The notes under the pieces: generated by a model
Seen by the model: the letters and a program-made list of their open reading frames with translations, nothing else
Told to the model about the DNA's origin: nothing
Database searches by the model: none
Assembly (NCBI GenBank): GCA_025056555.1
Contig: JANWVZ010000015.1
Span: forward strand, 1 to 35,457
Direction: 5' to 3'
DNA: 35,457 bases
From: Gemmatales bacterium
GTDB lineage: Bacteria > Planctomycetota > Planctomycetia > Gemmatales > HRBIN36
In this document: piece after piece, positions 17,176 through 24,277 of the stretch
Numbering within the stretch: position 1 is the stretch's first letter
Layout of the letters: every line of letters starts with the position of its first letter
Translations under genes and position numbers: made by a program

Positions 17176-17366
17176 GGTAATCCCTCGCTCTGGCTACCTG
17201 GCCAGCATCCTGTTGCGAACTTCAGCAAGACTATATAAGTCCACACCAAAGTGATACTGGCGGCAGCCGGTTGAGGCTCGGAACTGGTGTTGGGGCACTG
17301 TGCTTGTTGCAAGGAGTAATAGAGCGTGCCTCACTGAGAAGCCCTGATAAGTCCTCAGTCTGAGAA

Positions 17367-17382
17367 GACAATTATGATTGTC
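17367..17382 (-). terminator. Possible hairpin downstream of the thiolase gene
   Basis: GACAAT and ATTGTC are separated by four bases, just past the thiolase stop codon on the minus strand, followed by TTCTC. A second short inverted repeat, CTCAG-T-CTGAG, lies beside it at 17354-17364. The stem is A/T-rich, so this is a weak terminator candidate at best. Confidence 0.3.
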
Positions 17383-17422
17383 GCATAAAGCGATAGCGAT
17401 AGAGAGGTCCTCCCAGCGTCCG

Positions 17423-18604
17423 TCAGGAAATAGCCTCCAGGAGCATAGCGACCGCATTGCCACCTCCTAAGCATAGGGCCGCTATGCCCGTGCGAAGCTG
17501 GCGCTGTTTGAGAGCATAGAGGAGTGTTGTAAGCACGCGAGCCCCGGAAGCGCCAATGGGATGGCCTAGAGCCAGGGCCCCCCCGTGAACGTTGACCTTG
17601 TCCGCAGGCAACTCTAATTCGCGTAAACATGCGATCATTTGCGCAGCGAAGGCTTCGTTGATTTCGATAAGGTCTATATTCCGCAAAGCAAAGCCCGCCT
17701 GATCGCAAACGGCGCGAATGGCAGAAACCGGAGCAATGAATAAGTCCTTGGGTGCCACGCCGGAAGTAGCATAAGCAAGGATGCGGGCTAAAGGTCGAAC
17801 ACGAAGACGCTCAGCGACCCGAGAGTCTGCGACCAGGAGGGCAGCGGCTCCGTCACTCAGCATCGAGGAGTTGCCGGCTGTGACCGTGCCTTGCGGATGA
17901 AACGCGGGGGGTAATTTCGCCAAAGCCTCCAAGCTGGTATCGGGTCGGAATCCTTCATCCTGCGCGACGGTGCGGGTCTGACCTTGAGCAGTGAAGGTTA
18001 ACGGGACTGTTTCCGCGCGAAAGTAGCCTTGTTGCCAGGCATGAGTGGCACGGCGATGACTTTCCAGGGCATAAGCGTCTTGTTGGGCGCGGGTAATGCC
18101 ATACTTCGAGGCGATATACTCGGCCGCTTCGCCCATGTGCCAGTTCTCCCAGGCGCAGCAAAGACCGTCTCGGAGCAAGGCGTCGTGAACTTGCTGATGG
18201 CCATAACGCCAATGTTGGCGAACCCCCTGGAGCAAGAATGGCGCCTGGCTCATACTTTCCATGCCCCCGGCGAGGACCACCTGGGCGTCCCCGGCGCGGA
18301 TGGCCTGCGCGGCAAGCATCACTGCCTTCAGTCCGGAGCCACACACCTTGTTCACAGTGAACGCGGATACCGCGGGCGGCAAACCGCTACGCAAGGCCAC
18401 CTGACGCGCAGGGTTTTGCCCTTGCCCGGCCTGAAGAACTTGGCCGAATATGACTTCGTCAATCTGCGCGGCAGGAAGCTGAGCGCGCCGAAGGACTTCA
18501 CGAGTGGCGTAGGTAGCCAGCTCCACAGCAGCCAGACTGCTCAACGCACCCAGGAACTTGCCAATGGGCGTGCGCACCGCCGCTATGATGACTGGTTGCA
18601 CCAT
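17423..18604 (-). CDS. Acetyl-CoA C-acyltransferase (thiolase)
   Basis: A cytoplasmic thiolase that condenses two acetyl-CoA or cleaves 3-ketoacyl-CoA. The 393-residue product shows the nucleophile Cys88 in NKVCGSGLKA, the NEAFA motif at 316-320, His348 in GGALALGHPIGASG, and the second active-site Cys378 in LCLGGGNA, so it should be active. Chain length preference cannot be read; the compact size fits acetyl-CoA acetyltransferases. The in-frame TTG at 18619 is rejected in favour of ATG 18604, which has GGGGAGG about six bases before it. It lies upstream of the methylmalonyl-CoA mutase genes on the same strand with a 247-base gap, so shared function in acyl-CoA breakdown is likely but co-transcription is not certain. 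Confidence 0.95.
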   Translation of the reverse strand: MVQPVIIAAVRTPIGKFLGALSSLAAVELATYATREVLRRAQLPAAQIDEVIFGQVLQAGQGQNPARQVALRSGLPPAVSAFTVNKVCGSGLKAVMLAAQAIRAGDAQVVLAGGMESMSQAPFLLQGVRQHWRYGHQQVHDALLRDGLCCAWENWHMGEAAEYIASKYGITRAQQDAYALESHRRATHAWQQGYFRAETVPLTFTAQGQTRTVAQDEGFRPDTSLEALAKLPPAFHPQGTVTAGNSSMLSDGAAALLVADSRVAERLRVRPLARILAYATSGVAPKDLFIAPVSAIRAVCDQAGFALRNIDLIEINEAFAAQMIACLRELELPADKVNVHGGALALGHPIGASGARVLTTLLYALKQRQLRTGIAALCLGGGNAVAMLLEAIS

Positions 18605-18700
18605 CCCGGCCTCCCCCAAGGTACCGTTCTAGTTAAATCTATGCGGAACTTCCGCCCGGTGTGGGGTAAGCGATTGTTTTTTCGTGAAGGATAGGGACAA

Positions 18701-19378
18701 TCAGCGGCTTAAATCGGGAGGGGCATGGGCGAAGTCATTGGCGATTCGCTCGACCTGGATCGTGTCCAGCGGAGTGCGGACATAGGTCGCCAGCAACCGC
18801 GTTCGTAAGACCACGCCTTTTTCCAGGTCGTCATGAAAAAGCCCGAAGCGAATCAGACCGTCCTGGACATGCAGCTCGTGCACGTCGTAGCGCGGTGCGA
18901 GTTCAAGATAAGCCCAATCGGGAGCCAATGCTGGGTGGAGCAAGGCGGCCCGTACGTCAGGATGCAACTCTGGTGATGCATGTTGATGACATTGACTCAG
19001 GTAGCTTTGTGTGTAACAGGTCAAGGATTCCAGGCGGGAAGGCGTCAAAAGTGAGATTTCGAGCCAGAATCGGTGCAGTTCAAGAATCCACCGTGCATGA
19101 ATCTCGATAGGACGTTGCGGCGTGGCCTGCCAACTGGCCGTGATGCGATCACCCTGAATGAAAACGTCGGCCGGTGAATCGTGGCTCAGGTTCCAGGACC
19201 GAGAGAGCGAAGTAAATTCGGCCAAACCGAGCATACTGGGAATCTCCCAACCCGATGAAGAAAGACGGAAGCGCGTCAGTCCGCGAACCGGGTGCCAGAC
19301 CAACTCCCACCACGGGCTGTGCACGCGGTAACTGTTCTCGTGGGTGGGCGACCAGATGAGGTCTGCGGAATTCGGCAT
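18701..19378 (-). CDS. Hypothetical protein, 225 residues
   Basis: I do not recognise a family. The product has no signal peptide or membrane segment and is rich in Trp and His (for example PWWELVWHP near residues 22-30). Alternating hydrophobic and polar residues suggest a mostly beta fold in the first two thirds, such as a beta-sandwich or carbohydrate-mutarotase-like shape, but this is a guess. ATG 19378 is the only sensible start; it lacks a clear ribosome binding site. It is divergent from the secreted protein gene at 19753 and ends about 96 bases before the thiolase gene's start on the same strand. Confidence 0.75.
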   Translation of the reverse strand: MPNSADLIWSPTHENSYRVHSPWWELVWHPVRGLTRFRLSSSGWEIPSMLGLAEFTSLSRSWNLSHDSPADVFIQGDRITASWQATPQRPIEIHARWILELHRFWLEISLLTPSRLESLTCYTQSYLSQCHQHASPELHPDVRAALLHPALAPDWAYLELAPRYDVHELHVQDGLIRFGLFHDDLEKGVVLRTRLLATYVRTPLDTIQVERIANDFAHAPPDLSR

Positions 19379-19752
19379 AATTATCTTTGCGCAAGGCGTT
19401 TCTTGGAGTATTCAGCCTTCAAAGGACAGCGTATGCACGAAGTAGGACGTCCTGTGTGCAGCAGAATAGTTATAGGCAGCACCACTGCGCTCAGGCGTGG
19501 GTTCGTCTGGGAGTCCTTTGTTTTTCTCCGCAGGATGATTTTTTCTGGCTTGTTGAAGGTGCACGAGCTATCATTACCATGAATGAGAGAAATACGGTGC
19601 CGACGACGAAGGCAGCTAACTTTTGAGCCGGGAAGTGGGAGGTCCCCCGACTGGAAAAGTCGGGTCATTTCTCAGCGCAAATCCGGGGAGGTAGGGAGCG
19701 TAATATCTTAACGGAAAGGGCAGGGCGTCGCCCGAACAACAAGGAGCCAGCT
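19379..19752. promoter_or_regulatory. Divergent intergenic region with leader hairpin
   Basis: This 374-base stretch holds the outward promoters for an unknown gene (-) and a secreted protein (+). No gene is supported in it. A perfect seven-pair hairpin, CCCGACT-GGAAA-AGTCGGG, lies at 19646-19664, followed by TCATTT. A small GGGC-GTC-GCCC hairpin is at 19723-19733, just before the AGGAG ribosome binding site (19742-19746) of the plus-strand gene. These could form a structured leader. Individual promoter boxes could not be assigned with confidence. Confidence 0.45.
19646..19664 (+). other. Perfect hairpin in the leader of the secreted-protein gene
   Basis: Seven paired bases with a GGAAA loop, about 90 bases upstream of the start codon at 19753. 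The following sequence, TCATTT, is a weak T-run, so it could be an attenuator or a terminator of an unrecognised small transcript. It is also nearly symmetric and could act on either strand. Confidence 0.4.
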
Positions 19753-21063
19753 ATGTTACGACAAATCGGGTTAGTGGGATGCCTGGTGCTGCCGGTGATG
19801 GTGCTGGGGCAGGGGAAGCCGAACGCCGTGGATAATTTTTTGGCTCGGCAACAAATCGAGGCCCAGCGCGTCGAAGCGGACATTCAGACGCTGCTGAGTC
19901 AGGCTGGAAAGGTTATGGCCAGCGATCCGGCGACGGCTATTAGTCTGATACAGGCGGCCCAGCGTATCCTTGAGCAGGATCGTGCTCTGGCCCCTGGTCG
20001 ACGAACTGAGCTGCGAGGATTGGTAGCACAGCGACTACGAGAGGCAGAGAACCAACTGGGGCAAAGGGCATCGAAGCCGACGGCGCCGCCTCCGCCGGCC
20101 CAACTGAAGGGAAATCCCGCGGACAACCTGCCCTTGCGCCAGGAATTGGACACCATCCGCCGACTGATTGAACTGCGCGAATACTCGGCCGCGACAAAAC
20201 TGCTGGCAGACCTGGAAAAACGATACCCCAACCATGAGCAGGTGCAGCAGCTGTCGGCGGTGTTGCGTCGGCAGACGGGCATGGCTGTGGAACTGCGTGA
20301 AATCCGTGACCTTCAGCGGGAGCGCGAAGTAGCCGCCTCGAAAGTCATGCGCGACTTGTTAGCCGCTTCCACGCCCATCACGGGCGATATCACCTATCCG
20401 CCGGCGGAACAATGGGCCCGGATCAACAAACGCGCCGAAAAATACCGCGATGGCATGGTGCCCCTGACGGAAAAAGAAAAGGCTATCCTCCGCTCCCTGA
20501 GCGAAACCATTGCCGAGCCGATCAACTGGGAAGGAGTGTCTCTGGAAAAGGTCCTCAAAGACCTGGAAAAACTCCTGGGCCAGCCCATTGTTGTGGACGA
20601 AAACGAACTGAAAGACGCCAACGTGGATCTGCAGATTCCCATCAGTGTACGTTTACCGAAAGGGGTTACCAAGCGAACGGTGTTGCGAACAGTGCTGGCG
20701 CGGGTTGGTCTGGAGTATGTAGTCAAGAACGAGGTGATCCAAGTGATGACACCAGCACGAGCCGCGCAGCAGTTGGTAACGCGCTATTATCCGATAGAGG
20801 ACTTACTGGGGGTGAATGGCTGGTTCGGCGCTTTCTCTTTCACGCCTCTGGGGCAATGGCTGCAGGCACAAAACGAAGCGTTTCAGGTGGCGCAGCTGGT
20901 GCAGATCATCATGACCACAGTGGCGCCCGACAGTTGGCGGCAACCCGACGGTAGTGGTGGTCCAGGCACGATCGTGTACGATCCTGTTCGTAAGGTGCTC
21001 ATCATCCGCAACCGCGCAGAGGTCATCAACGCCCTGGGCGGTGGCCTACGCCAGTATCCGTAA
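19753..21063 (+). CDS. Secreted protein with secretin-N (STN)-like domain
   Basis: A 436-residue exported protein. A signal peptide covers about residues 1-20, with a likely signal peptidase I site near VLGQG. Residues 25-100 are helical and Gln/Ala-rich, a Pro-rich linker follows (about 110-120), then a helical segment of TPR-like character (130-180). Residues about 250-340 contain VSLEKVLKDLEKLLGQPIVV and VTKRTVLRTVLARVGLEYVV, which resemble the short STN/secretin N-terminal fold found in secretins and TonB-system proteins and often repeated in planctomycete secreted proteins. No secretin pore domain follows. ATG 19753 has AGGAG seven bases upstream. Partner unknown; an envelope scaffold or secretion-related role is inference. 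Confidence 0.8.
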   Translation: MLRQIGLVGCLVLPVMVLGQGKPNAVDNFLARQQIEAQRVEADIQTLLSQAGKVMASDPATAISLIQAAQRILEQDRALAPGRRTELRGLVAQRLREAENQLGQRASKPTAPPPPAQLKGNPADNLPLRQELDTIRRLIELREYSAATKLLADLEKRYPNHEQVQQLSAVLRRQTGMAVELREIRDLQREREVAASKVMRDLLAASTPITGDITYPPAEQWARINKRAEKYRDGMVPLTEKEKAILRSLSETIAEPINWEGVSLEKVLKDLEKLLGQPIVVDENELKDANVDLQIPISVRLPKGVTKRTVLRTVLARVGLEYVVKNEVIQVMTPARAAQQLVTRYYPIEDLLGVNGWFGAFSFTPLGQWLQAQNEAFQVAQLVQIIMTTVAPDSWRQPDGSGGPGTIVYDPVRKVLIIRNRAEVINALGGGLRQYP

Positions 21064-21127
21064 CGCCTGAACAGGCAATGGCAGACCTTGAAGACGACTC
21101 TCTGAGGCCAGGAGCGGGCAATATTTC

Positions 21128-21469
21128 ATGAGCCAGAAGTTGCCCTTGCCTTTTCCCAAGGCGGAGGATTGTCCACGTCATGAGATTTTTCCGGGGGTTT
21201 GGATAAGCACCTGGTGGGGTGAAAACGTCATGTGTTCGTTGGTAGAAATGAGGCCGGGCGCAGTAGTAGCACGGCATGAACATCCGCACGAGCAAATCGG
21301 CTTGGTACTCGCAGGTCGGGCATTATTCCGCATCGGGGAAGTTGAGAGCGAATTGACTGCGGGCGACCGTTATATCATTCCCAGTAACGTACCTCATGAG
21401 GTGATTGCCTCCGCAGAGGGACTTCGAGCACTGGATGTGTTTTGTCCGCCTCGGCGTGAATATCAATAA
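21128..21469 (+). CDS. Small cupin-domain protein
   Basis: A 113-residue single-domain cupin. Motif 1 is visible as GAVVARHEHPHEQIGLVLAG, with the metal-ligand candidates His, His and Glu, and motif 2 as GDRYIIPSNVPHEV with the later His. It should form a metal-binding beta-barrel; its reaction or ligand is not readable, and relatives include isomerases, dioxygenases and sugar-binding regulators. It follows the secreted-protein gene on the same strand after 64 bases. An AGGAG lies upstream of the ATG but at a longer-than-usual distance. It converges with the phosphatase gene, 15 bases apart. Confidence 0.88.
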   Translation: MSQKLPLPFPKAEDCPRHEIFPGVWISTWWGENVMCSLVEMRPGAVVARHEHPHEQIGLVLAGRALFRIGEVESELTAGDRYIIPSNVPHEVIASAEGLRALDVFCPPRREYQ

Positions 21470-21484
21470 GCGGACAATCGGTGT

Positions 21485-22312
21485 TCAGGTAATGCGGTGG
21501 GACTCCGCAAAGTGTTGTGGGTCAAAATCACGAGCACAGTGTTGACTTAAGATGCCGAGAATTTCGGCATGCACTTGACCATTGCTGGCCAAAACGTCTG
21601 GGCGCAGAAAGGTGCGCTGGCCTGACCAATCGGTGAATTGACCGCCGGCTTCCTCCACGATGGGGACAATAGCAGCTACATCCCACGGATGGACGCCGTA
21701 ATCAATCATGGCTTCCCCCGAACCTTGAGCGATGAGCGCGAAGCCGTAACAATCGCCGAAGCCGCGTTGACGTTGAGAACGCAAACACATTTGGACAAAG
21801 GCCTCGCGGCAGCCGCTGGCGAGGAACCAACTGGCCCCTGAATAAAAAAGCATGCCTTCGGCCAGCTGCTTCACCGCGGAAACCCGAATCGGTCGTTCGT
21901 TACGGAAGGCGCCATCACCACGCAAAGCTCGATAAACCAGCCCCAGGGCAGGAAAGACGACCACGCCGGCGATGGGTTCTCTGCGGTATTCCAATGCCAC
22001 CAGCGTGCCCCATAATGGTATGCCCCGCACGAAATTGCGCGTGCCATCTATGGGATCGATAATCCATCGGTATCCACTGCTCCCCGGTTGCTGGCCAAAC
22101 TCCTCGCCCCAGAACCCATCCTGCGGAAAGCGGGTTAGGAGTGCTTCCCGCAAGGCGATCTCCGCTTCCCGATCCGCCACGGTTACGGGGCTGAGGTTCG
22201 ATTTCCATTCGACGGGCAAGTCCTCCCGGTCGTAATAGCGGAGGGCTAACCGCGCGGCGTGTTCTGCCGCCTGAACACCCGCCTCATAGCGCGTTCGCCA
22301 TTCACTCTTCAT
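21485..22312 (-). CDS. Inositol monophosphatase-family phosphatase, HisN-like
   Basis: A magnesium-dependent phosphatase of the IMPase superfamily. The 275-residue product has GEEFG near 69-73, the metal-binding WIIDPIDGTRNF at 83-94 (Asp86, Asp89), and the late HPWDVAAIVPIVEEAGG motif. The RGIPLWGTLVALE segment after the metal site resembles histidinol-phosphatases of the HisN type, so dephosphorylation of histidinol phosphate is the best guess; inositol-1-phosphate is the alternative. The frame extends to 22471, but ATG 22312 is preceded by GGAG at eight bases and matches family length. No other his genes are in the window. Confidence 0.9.
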   Translation of the reverse strand: MKSEWRTRYEAGVQAAEHAARLALRYYDREDLPVEWKSNLSPVTVADREAEIALREALLTRFPQDGFWGEEFGQQPGSSGYRWIIDPIDGTRNFVRGIPLWGTLVALEYRREPIAGVVVFPALGLVYRALRGDGAFRNERPIRVSAVKQLAEGMLFYSGASWFLASGCREAFVQMCLRSQRQRGFGDCYGFALIAQGSGEAMIDYGVHPWDVAAIVPIVEEAGGQFTDWSGQRTFLRPDVLASNGQVHAEILGILSQHCARDFDPQHFAESHRIT

Positions 22313-22849
22313 AGTATTGCTCCGATTTGCCAAGATTATCCTATGCTTCGCGTTGTCTAGTTCCTGCTGCAGTCGCGATCCACCGAACAAATGCGTGCAC
22401 TGGTATGACGGTGAATGGCAGGGGTAAAAGCGATTGCTTGGCTCAGATTGGCCGGTGGCAGAAGACGCCACCCTGCCGTGCTCTGTGCAACGGGACCTGT
22501 TCAGCCTGGGAACCGGCTATTTGCGAGCATGAGCGAAAACGTTCCACGCCAAGGACATAGCTGCGGCGGCCCGCCCGAAGTGCGCTAGTGTACACTTAAT
22601 AGACAGTCCTGGCAAATGGCTCAGTCTGACGTCACGACCGTGCCGCTGGCCAGCACCGTCGTGGAAAGACCAATGCGGTCTTATTGCGAAAACGCCATAC
22701 ACTGAAGACTCTTCACCACATTCGTGTGCGATCGCTGCACACGGATGCAGATAAGACACCTTTCGGGCAACGTCTATCCCAAGGCGCTGGATGTGGAAAA
22801 ATATGATTTTTCGTCGGCGGATCAGCGGAAATTTTACGGGGGAAGAAAA
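22313..22849. promoter_or_regulatory. Divergent intergenic region rich in inverted repeats
   Basis: About 540 bases lie between the phosphatase and prepilin peptidase starts (410 if the peptidase starts at 22724). No gene is supported. It contains several inverted repeats: GGTGGC-7-GCCACC at 22454-22472, AAGTG-10-CACTT at 22578-22597 with the palindrome GTGTACAC inside, a 31-base imperfect palindrome at 22633-22663, and AAGACC-5-GGTCTT at 22666-22682. None has a convincing T-run. The last two lie in tandem on the plus strand ahead of the prepilin peptidase and may form a structured leader. Confidence 0.45.
22633..22682 (+). other. Tandem hairpins upstream of the prepilin peptidase gene
   Basis: The first hairpin pairs CACGAC with GTCGTG and GTGC with GCAC, broken by one C-C mismatch, around a nine-base loop that overlaps the palindrome GCTGGCCAGC. 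The second, three bases later, pairs AAGACC with GGTCTT around AATGC. Function unknown: a leader regulatory element, a small RNA or a protein-binding site are all possible. Confidence 0.45.
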
Positions 22850-24040
22850 GTGCTGAGCGGACTGGCAGGATTGGTGCTGGATCACAGCTGGGTGGCGCTG
22901 AGTGTGGCTTTTGTCGCGGGGGCAATCGTCGGCAGTTTCCTGAATGTGTGCATCTATCGGCTGCCGACGGAGCTGAGTATCTTCTGGCCCCCTTCGCGCT
23001 GCGGTAGTTGCGGACAGTCCATTCGTTGGTACGACAACATTCCGCTCATAAGTTACTGGGTATTACGAGGGCGGTGTCGGCATTGCGGCACACGTTTTGC
23101 CATGCGCTATTTCTGGATTGAGCTGCTGACCGCCTTAGTGTTCAGCGTTGGCTTCTGGTGGGTGGTGCAGCGCGATGGTCATGGTTTCGTAACCCAGGGC
23201 GGCGCTTCATTATTCACCCGCGAGGAAGTCCAGGCCCTGGACGGCTTGGCCGCAGAACAGCGTCTGCGGGCCTTGCAGGAAAAGATAACCTTGCGCCTGA
23301 TGGGGGTGTGGTTGTATGACATGGTATTGGTGAGCCTGCTCGTTGTAGCAACGTTCACCGACATAGACACGATGACGATTCCGCTGCGATGGACGGTTAG
23401 CGGAACAGTGCTGGGATGTCTGGCCGGAGCGTGGGTGGCCTGGCCCTGGCCGATGGCTGCGGAGTTGCCGAATCTTTCTCCCTGGGAAAGGCAACTGGTG
23501 CAATATGGCGGTATCGTAAACACAGGGACCATTATGCCCGTGCCTCTGGGGGCGCAGATGTGGCCGATATGGTTTCCCTTGCCGGATTGGCTGCCGCCTG
23601 GAAGCTGGTGGACAGGCTTGGCGAACGCAATAGCGGGTGCGGTATTTGGTACATTGCTGATGCGCCTGATTCGCGGGGTGTTCTCGTGGGCATTCCGCCG
23701 GGAAGCGCTTGGCTTAGGCGATGCCGACCTCATGATGCTCATTGGCGCGTTTCTCGGTTGGCAGGGAGTGCTGGTAACTTTGACGGCGGCAGTATTTCTC
23801 GCCCTAGGCTACGGCTTGTTCCTGCTGATCACCGCTCGCGGGCGGGAACTCCCCTTCGGTCCATTTCTGGCCGGGGGTGCACTGCTGACGCTTTGGGGAG
23901 CCGCGTGGCTAATGCGGCCTGCGCAAGCAATGTTTTTTGATCTGCCGTTGTTGTTGCTGCTGGCTGGGGCCTTCACGATACTGTCCGTGTTCCTGGGCAT
24001 GGCTATACGGTTGATTACGCTCATCCTGTGGGCGCGGTAG
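22850..24040 (+). CDS. pilD: Prepilin peptidase (type IV leader peptidase, A24 family)
   Basis: An inner-membrane aspartyl protease that cleaves and usually N-methylates type IV prepilins and type II secretion pseudopilins. Numbering from GTG 22850 (396 residues), I see GSFLNVCIYRLP at 28-39, the zinc-type cysteine pairs at 51/54 and 76/79, the first catalytic Asp in TDIDTMTIP (Asp171) and the second in GLGDADL (Asp291), plus several membrane helices. It is longer than typical enzymes: extra soluble stretches occur at about 107-150 and 200-250. GTG 22850 has GGGGGAAG immediately upstream; the frame stays open to GTG 22724 and ATG 22745, which would add 42 or 35 residues of unlikely composition and lack ribosome binding sites. 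No pilin genes are in the window. Confidence 0.93.
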   Translation: MLSGLAGLVLDHSWVALSVAFVAGAIVGSFLNVCIYRLPTELSIFWPPSRCGSCGQSIRWYDNIPLISYWVLRGRCRHCGTRFAMRYFWIELLTALVFSVGFWWVVQRDGHGFVTQGGASLFTREEVQALDGLAAEQRLRALQEKITLRLMGVWLYDMVLVSLLVVATFTDIDTMTIPLRWTVSGTVLGCLAGAWVAWPWPMAAELPNLSPWERQLVQYGGIVNTGTIMPVPLGAQMWPIWFPLPDWLPPGSWWTGLANAIAGAVFGTLLMRLIRGVFSWAFRREALGLGDADLMMLIGAFLGWQGVLVTLTAAVFLALGYGLFLLITARGRELPFGPFLAGGALLTLWGAAWLMRPAQAMFFDLPLLLLLAGAFTILSVFLGMAIRLITLILWAR

Positions 24041-24045
24041 CGAAA

Positions 24046-24063
24046 CTGGTTCCCGAATACCAG
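24046..24063 (+). terminator. Weak hairpin after the prepilin peptidase gene
   Basis: CTGGT and ACCAG pair around eight bases, six bases past the stop codon. No T-run follows. The element CAGGTACCG then occurs twice within about 45 bases (from 24061 and again near 24097), which may be chance. Confidence 0.25.
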
Positions 24064-24277
24064 GTACCGTAAGCGAAAAGTAATCCGCGTTGGGTCAGGT
24101 ACCGAAAAACGTGCTTGGGTCCTGTGAATTCTTGAAGCGAATAACGACAAATCCATTTCGCTCATGGTTTCGTGAGTTATGCTTTGGAGAGATTCCCAGC
24201 TTGGATCATGAGCATCTGAGTCCATTATTTTTGAGAATGACATCATATCTAAGTCCTTATCCTTGAAGGGACAGAGA

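Noticed and set aside
17194-17463. An 89-codon minus-strand frame between the thiolase and mutase genes
   Set aside because: It runs into the thiolase 3' end in another frame, and the product looks random.
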